In this document: positions 59,579 through 64,000 of the stretch, in pieces
How positions within the stretch are numbered: the stretch's first letter is position 1
How the letters are laid out: each line of letters starts with the position of its first letter
Origin: Myxococcales bacterium
Lineage (GTDB): Bacteria; Myxococcota_A; Polyangia; Polyangiales; Polyangiaceae
DNA: 64,000 nt
Reading direction: 5' to 3'
Assembly: GCA_016191785.1 (NCBI GenBank)
Contig: JACPVJ010000186.1
Span: 1-64,000 of the forward strand
Notes under the pieces: model-generated
Told to the model about the DNA's origin: nothing
What the model saw: the letters and a program-made list of their open reading frames with translations, nothing else
Database searches by the model: none
Position numbers and translations under genes: made by a program

Positions 59579-60892
59579 TCAGTTGCCGTCGAGCGGGAGC
59601 GAGCGTCGCGGCAGCTCGCTGCCGGCGGCGAAGTCGAGCTCGGTCAGCGCGTGGTCCAGCATCGCGCGAGCCATGACGATCTCGAGCTCGACGTCCACGA
59701 CGTCGCGCTGAGCGGTGAGCAGCGTGATCAGGTTCGTGGCGCCCGTTTCGTAGCCGGTCAGGGAAAATTCCAGATTGCGCCGGCTCGCGGGCAGGGTCTC
59801 TCCCTTGAGCACCTTCAGCCGCTCGACCGCGCTCTCGACGGCGGACATGCTGTTGGCCACCTCCGAGTTGATGCCGAGCTGGGCCTGATCGATCTCCGCC
59901 GCCGCCGCCGCGACGCTCTCGCGCTGTGCCGCCTTGCGGTTCCGCGCCCCGCCCCAGATCCAGGGAAGCGAGACCGAGAGCGAAGCGCCGTAACCGTGCT
60001 CGGTGGCCCCCCTCGTCGGTGGGAAATACAAGCCGCCCACCGAGAATGAGGGTGCCCCCGCTTCCCGATCGACGACGCGCTGCTCCGCTTGCTCCGACGC
60101 CCGCTTGGCGCGCGCGATTTCGAGATCCGGCCGGCGGGCGAGCGCACGCTTGCCGATCTCGTCGGCCGAAAGCGAGAGAGTCTGGGCGCCGGTGTCCTCG
60201 GGTGGGCCGAGCGGGGCGTCCGGCGCTCTCGACAGGAGCGCATTGAGCCGCCGTTTGATCGAGCGCAAGCGAGACATCTCGCCCGCCGCGTCGGCCCGGG
60301 AACGGCTGAGCTCGACCTCCGATTGCGAGACGTCGGTGACCATCCCGCCGGCCGCATAGCGCGCGCGAGCCACCTTGAGCACGCGATCCGCCAGGGAAAT
60401 GTGGCTCTCGTGAATGCGGTGTTGGGTCCAAGCCTCGAGGTAGTCGGCGAACGCATGACCGACCTCGCGGGTCAGCATCCGCGCCGCCTCGTCGCGCTCG
60501 GCCCGCGCGATGCGCGCGCCCGACTCCGTCGCGGTCTCGCGGAGCGAGAGCGAGCCAGGCGCGGGGATCGCCTGCTTCACGCCCAGCATGATCATGCCCG
60601 CGTCCTGCACCGCATAGGGTCGCGAGATGGGCACCTGCCATACCTCGAGCATCAGCTCCGGATCGGGCAAGGCACTCGAAGCGCGGGCCCTCAGCTTGGC
60701 CGCCTTCTCGCGGTGACTCGCCGCACGCATCGCCGGACTCCGCTCGACCGCGGCGCGCACCAGCTTCGAGCGCGAGGCCCGTTCGGCCAACGCGTCTCGC
60801 CCACCGGCTCTAGGCTCGGCGCTCGCGCTACTCGCCAGGAGTGCCAGTGCGAGCACCACGAGCCCTCGGACACCCAGTTTCTTCTCGAACAT
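59579..60892 (-). CDS. TolC-like outer-membrane factor (set 3)
   Basis: The product has 437 residues with a signal peptide (GLVVLALALLASSASAEP). Paired helical repeats (MRAASHREKAAKLRARASSA; LARRPDLEIARAKRASEQAE) identify an outer-membrane efflux protein. First gene of the set 3 operon, with a strong ribosome site (GAAGGAGT) before the ATG. A 20-base inverted repeat lies 30 bases upstream. Confidence 0.85.
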   Translation of the reverse strand: MFEKKLGVRGLVVLALALLASSASAEPRAGGRDALAERASRSKLVRAAVERSPAMRAASHREKAAKLRARASSALPDPELMLEVWQVPISRPYAVQDAGMIMLGVKQAIPAPGSLSLRETATESGARIARAERDEAARMLTREVGHAFADYLEAWTQHRIHESHISLADRVLKVARARYAAGGMVTDVSQSEVELSRSRADAAGEMSRLRSIKRRLNALLSRAPDAPLGPPEDTGAQTLSLSADEIGKRALARRPDLEIARAKRASEQAEQRVVDREAGAPSFSVGGLYFPPTRGATEHGYGASLSVSLPWIWGGARNRKAAQRESVAAAAAEIDQAQLGINSEVANSMSAVESAVERLKVLKGETLPASRRNLEFSLTGYETGATNLITLLTAQRDVVDVELEIVMARAMLDHALTELDFAAGSELPRRSLPLDGN

Positions 60893-60922
60893 GCGCCACG
60901 ACTCCTTCGCGTCCCATTGCGC

Positions 60923-60942
60923 GGTCGTGCGGACGCACGACC
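60923..60942. promoter_or_regulatory. Perfect 20-bp inverted repeat upstream of efflux set 3
   Basis: GGTCGTGC and GCACGACC are separated by four bases. The repeat differs from the GTGAY-N7-RTCAC palindromes and is the only clear operator-like site for this operon. Confidence 0.5.
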
Positions 60943-60997
60943 ACCGGTCACGCGCGGGCGCACCATCGCCCGCGCAGTCTCGGACGAAAGGCGAGGC

Positions 60998-61408
60998 TCA
61001 GCTCAAGAAGGCTCGATGCAAAATGTAGAACGGCGCGGGCTTCGCCGAGGGCGGCGCTCGCGCTCGAGCGGGCGCGCGCTCATCGCGCAGCGCTGGGGGG
61101 TCGGCATGGATCACGAGCGGCAGCTCGGCGAGCATCACCGCCGGCGGCAGCTGCGGAAGGTCGTCGCTCGCGCTGACGCTGCGGCGCTCGGCCGAGCCCG
61201 CCAGCGTGAGCTCGTCGCAGCATCTACCCTGCGATGCGGCGGGCGCTCGCTCGGAGCGCTCGGCCTCCAGCTCGTCCGCGCTTTTCTCACCGCAGCAGCA
61301 CTTGCTCGTGACGCTCCCCCGCATGCTGCAGAAGAACGCCTGGGCGCTCACTGACCCCGCGGGGAGCAGCAGCAACAGGCTGACGAGGAGGGCGACTAGA
61401 CGGCGCAC
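60998..61408 (-). CDS. Small exported Cys-rich protein
   Basis: The product has 136 residues from GTG 61408, with AGAGGG as ribosome site. The signal LLVSLLLLLPAGSVSAQ is cleaved before AFFCSMRGSVTSKCCCGEKS; a further pair (GRCCDEL) follows. The C-terminal half is Pro/Ala-rich and lacks Cys. No known family. The Cys-rich start and its place just before efflux set 3 suggest metal binding. It lies 60 bases after the regulator gene. Confidence 0.55.
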   Translation of the reverse strand: MRRLVALLVSLLLLLPAGSVSAQAFFCSMRGSVTSKCCCGEKSADELEAERSERAPAASQGRCCDELTLAGSAERRSVSASDDLPQLPPAVMLAELPLVIHADPPALRDERAPARARAPPSAKPAPFYILHRAFLS

Positions 61409-61469
61409 GTACCCTCTACATAGCTCGCGACCCCCGGCGCGTCCACGGGCGGCCGGCGCAGGTACTGCG

Positions 61470-62864
61470 TCACCTCGAGGGTTTGAACTCATCCGACCTC
61501 AGCCCGTAGCGCTTCAATAACCGGTGCAGCGTCTCCCGTTCCATCCCCGCGCGTTCGGCCGCGTGGGTCACGCTGCCCTCGAATTCCCGCATCAACGCGA
61601 TCAAATACTCCCGCGAGACGCGGTCCCGGGCGATGTCCACGACCTCGCGGTAACTGAGGCGGCCCAGGTCGCTGGCGAGGCGAGGGCGACCCTGGGTCTG
61701 AACCTCGTCGGGCAACGCCTCGAGGGGAATACGCGGCCCGTCGACCACGGCCAGCGCACGTTCGATGGAGTTCTCGAGCTCCCGCACGTTGCCAGGCCAG
61801 TCGTAGCGAACGAGCGCAGACAGAGCCTCCGGGCTGAACCCGTCCACGCCGCCGCCGTAGCGACCTCGGTGCCGCTCCAGGAAATGCGCCGCCAGCACCG
61901 GGATGTCGTCGCGCCGCTCGCGCAGCGGGGGCAGGCGCACCGGGAACACGTTCAGGCGGTAGAACAGATCCTCGCGAAAGCGCCCGGCGGCGACGGCTGC
62001 CTTGAGGTCGACATTGGTGGCGGCGACGACGCGGGCGTCCACCTTTCGCTCTTGCGACTCGCCGACCCGGCGTATGGAGTGCTCCTGGAGCGCGCGCGTG
62101 AGCTTCACCTGCATGGGCAGCGGCAGCTCCCCCACCTCGTCCAGGAGCAGAGTTCCCGAGTGCGCCTCTTCGAACAGGCCCCTGCGGTCGCTGAGCGCGC
62201 CCGTGAACGCGCCCTTCACGTGGCCGAAGAGCTCGGATTCGATCAAGTTCTCGGGGATGGCTCCGCAGTTCACCGCCACGAAGCGTGCGCCCTTGCGCGC
62301 GCTTCCCGCGTGCACCGCGCGCGCGGCGAGCTCCTTGCCCGTCCCGCTCTCGCCCGCGATCAGCACGGTCGCGTCCGTGCCCGCGGCGCGCTTGAGCAGC
62401 TCGAAGAGCTGCTGCATGGATGCGCTCTTGCCGACCAGGCGGTCGAAGTGCCCGACGTTTCCCAGGGCCGCGCTCAGGTCGCGCGCCTGCTCGCGCAAGC
62501 GCTTGCGCTCGGCCGCCCGCTCGATGGTCAGCAGGGCATCGTCGGGATCGAAGGGTTTCGCCAGGTAGTCGTAGGCCCCTTCTTTCATGGCCTCGACGGC
62601 CTTCTGGACGGAGCCGAAGGCGGTCATCAGCACCACCTCCACGTCGGGCTTGGCGCGCTTCACCTCGCGCAGCACCGTGAAGCCATCCGCGCCAGGCATG
62701 CGGATGTCGGACACGACCACGTCGAAGTCGTCGTTCAGCGCGAGCGCCAGCGCCCGCTGCCCGTCCGTCGCCGTCACGACCTCGAAGCGGTCCGCCAGGA
62801 TACGGCCGAAGAGCCCGAGGATCGTGTCCTTGTCGTCGGCGACGAGCACGCGCGGCTTCTTCAC
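61470..62864 (-). CDS. NtrC-family sigma-54-dependent response regulator
   Basis: The product has 464 residues from GTG 62864, overlapping the kinase stop (GTGA). It has a receiver domain (DDKDTI at 10-15, phospho-acceptor Asp53 in SDIRMPG), then an AAA+ domain with GESGTGKE (Walker A, near 168), GAFTGA (near 218, the sigma-54 contact), DEVGELPL and WPGNVRELENSIERAL, and a Fis-type helix-turn-helix (EGSVTHAAERAGMERETLHR) near the C-terminus. It would activate sigma-54 promoters when phosphorylated. It is the only such activator in the window and the best candidate for binding the island palindromes. Confidence 0.9.
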   Translation of the reverse strand: MKKPRVLVADDKDTILGLFGRILADRFEVVTATDGQRALALALNDDFDVVVSDIRMPGADGFTVLREVKRAKPDVEVVLMTAFGSVQKAVEAMKEGAYDYLAKPFDPDDALLTIERAAERKRLREQARDLSAALGNVGHFDRLVGKSASMQQLFELLKRAAGTDATVLIAGESGTGKELAARAVHAGSARKGARFVAVNCGAIPENLIESELFGHVKGAFTGALSDRRGLFEEAHSGTLLLDEVGELPLPMQVKLTRALQEHSIRRVGESQERKVDARVVAATNVDLKAAVAAGRFREDLFYRLNVFPVRLPPLRERRDDIPVLAAHFLERHRGRYGGGVDGFSPEALSALVRYDWPGNVRELENSIERALAVVDGPRIPLEALPDEVQTQGRPRLASDLGRLSYREVVDIARDRVSREYLIALMREFEGSVTHAAERAGMERETLHRLLKRYGLRSDEFKPSR

Positions 62865-64000
62865 GCGCGAACCTCCGGTGAACGCGCTGCCGCCGGCAAG
62901 TCGATGCGCACTCGAGTGCCTCCGCCTTGTGCGGAGTCGATGGAAATCTCCCCGCCGTGAGCGTGGACGATGGCCTGGGTCACGGCGAGGCCGAGCCCGG
63001 TGCCCCGGGGCTTGGTGGTGAAGAACGGCTCGAAGGCGCGTTCGCGCACCGCCGCGTCCATCCCTTCCCCCGTGTCGCTCACCTCGAGCTGCACGCCACT
63101 CGCGCGCCCCACGACGTGCACTTCCACGCGTTCGCCGCCGGCCTCCAGCGCGTTGGTCAGGAGGTTCGCGACCACCTCGCGTAGCTGAGTCTGATCGCCG
63201 CGGACGAGCGGCGCGCCGGAGCACTCGACGTCGACGCCCGAGGCGCCGTTCTTGGACTCGCCCAGGCGCTCGACGGACTCCTTCACGAGCTCGCCCAGAT
63301 CGACGGGGGAGCCTTCGAAGCGGGGCGGCCGCGCCAGATCGAGCAGCTCCCGCACGATCCTCTGGCACTGGTGAGCCTCGTCCTCGACGATCCTGAGCTC
63401 CTCGCCGGCAAGCTCGGTCAGGGCCGCGTTCTTGCGCATGAGCTTCAGATACCCGAGGATCACGCCAAGCGGGTTGTTGATTTCGTGCGCCACCCCGGCC
63501 GCGACCTGGCCGACCGTGGCGAGCTTCTGCGAGCGAACGGCGCTGTCCTGATGACGTTGCAGGTCGGCGGCCATCTGGTTGAAAGCGTCCGCGAGGTCGG
63601 AGAACTCGTCGGCGCCTTCGAGGCGGATCTGGGTCGACAGATCGCCACTCGCGATGTGAGCCGCACCTTCGCTCAAGCGTCCGAGGCGAGTGCGAATCGA
63701 ACGGATCATGACGAAGCCGAGCAGCGCGGCGAGGGCAATCGCGAGCGCGAAGCAACCGATGAACGCCAGTCGCGCGCGCTCCCGCATGCCACGTTCGCGC
63801 TCTCGCGCCTCCATGCTGAACCGCTCGAGCTCTCGATTGAGCCCTTCGCTCATCTGGACGACCTTGCCTACGAGCCGCTCCGTCTCCTCGTGACCACGAG
63901 CGACGGCTGCCTTGTCGTTGGCGTCCACCCCGGGCAGGACCCGCGTCTTGAACGCCTCGTCCACCTGGGCGACGAGCCGGGCGATCTCCAAGGTCCGGGT
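62861..64000 (-). CDS. HAMP-domain sensor histidine kinase (cut by window edge)
   Basis: The N-terminus is outside the window. The visible 379 residues include the end of a periplasmic or sensor region, one membrane helix (LAFIGCFALAIALAALLGFV), a HAMP segment (SIRTRLGRLSEGAAHIASGD), the phospho-acceptor box VAAGVAHEINNPLG, and the ATP-binding N, G1 and G2 boxes (NLLTNALEAGG, DTGEGMD, GTGLGLAV). It phosphorylates the adjacent NtrC-type regulator. The kinase layout is like that of ZraS-type sensors; metal sensing is inferred from the neighbourhood. Confidence 0.9.
   Translation of the reverse strand, partial: TRTLEIARLVAQVDEAFKTRVLPGVDANDKAAVARGHEETERLVGKVVQMSEGLNRELERFSMEARERERGMRERARLAFIGCFALAIALAALLGFVMIRSIRTRLGRLSEGAAHIASGDLSTQIRLEGADEFSDLADAFNQMAADLQRHQDSAVRSQKLATVGQVAAGVAHEINNPLGVILGYLKLMRKNAALTELAGEELRIVEDEAHQCQRIVRELLDLARPPRFEGSPVDLGELVKESVERLGESKNGASGVDVECSGAPLVRGDQTQLREVVANLLTNALEAGGERVEVHVVGRASGVQLEVSDTGEGMDAAVRERAFEPFFTTKPRGTGLGLAVTQAIVHAHGGEISIDSAQGGGTRVRIDLPAAARSPEVRA

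Overview
The window is high-GC bacterial DNA dense in genes. Many secreted proteins are lipoproteins with Gly/Ala/Thr-rich linkers, a sigma-54 activator is present, and Rieske, c-type cytochrome and cupredoxin proteins are common. This fits Myxococcota (Polyangia-like); the taxonomy is inferred from style only.

Layout. (1) About 1-12.5 kb is a mosaic mobile region: an IS66-type TnpA start at the left edge, a truncated tyrosine integrase, a VapBC-like pair with a shortened toxin, a frameshifted hypothetical gene, a TOTE-type primase-helicase with a small partner, a DUF433/DUF5615 pair, a ParDE pair, the 3' half of a tRNA-Met-like gene, a large serine recombinase whose last codons run into that tRNA fragment, and a HTH protein. 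(2) About 12.5-54.8 kb is a metal (most likely copper/silver) resistance and redox island. It holds two complete RND efflux sets of the CusCBA type plus the end of a third, two multicopper oxidases, a blue-copper lipoprotein, a Rieske protein, c-type cytochrome-like lipoproteins, small lipoproteins with CPMHP...CPxCGM, TRASH-like or Cys-cluster metal sites, two hemerythrin-like proteins, a patatin-YHS fusion and a fused YcaO (azoline-forming) enzyme. (3) About 54.7-61.4 kb is the third efflux set (outer membrane factor, adaptor, RND pump) and a small Cys-rich exported protein. (4) 61.5-64 kb is a two-component pair: a HAMP histidine kinase (cut by the edge) and an NtrC-type response regulator with the GAFTGA sigma-54 motif.

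The most interesting pattern links parts 2 and 4. A 17-bp palindrome, GTGAY-N7-RTCAC, occurs 21 times between 12,556 and 54,733; I did not see it elsewhere in the window. Fourteen sites match the sigma-54 -24/-12 consensus (NGGCAYG-N4-TTGCW). Where both occur together, the gap between them is usually 42-45, 55-56, 64 or 84-85 bases, which is close to whole DNA turns. In seven cases the -12 C lies 13-15 bases from the start codon, so transcripts would be essentially leaderless. My reading is that these are the activator sites and promoters of a metal-responsive sigma-54 regulon, with the NtrC-type regulator at 61,470-62,864 as the leading candidate for the activator. The regulon would draw in genes not normally tied to copper: YcaO, hemerythrins and the Cys-cluster lipoprotein pair. 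All of this comes from reading the sequence by eye; no database or motif search was run.

Three genes (near 2,840, 18,946 and 21,955) are each broken by an apparent single-base shift next to a G run. They may be assembly errors or real lesions.
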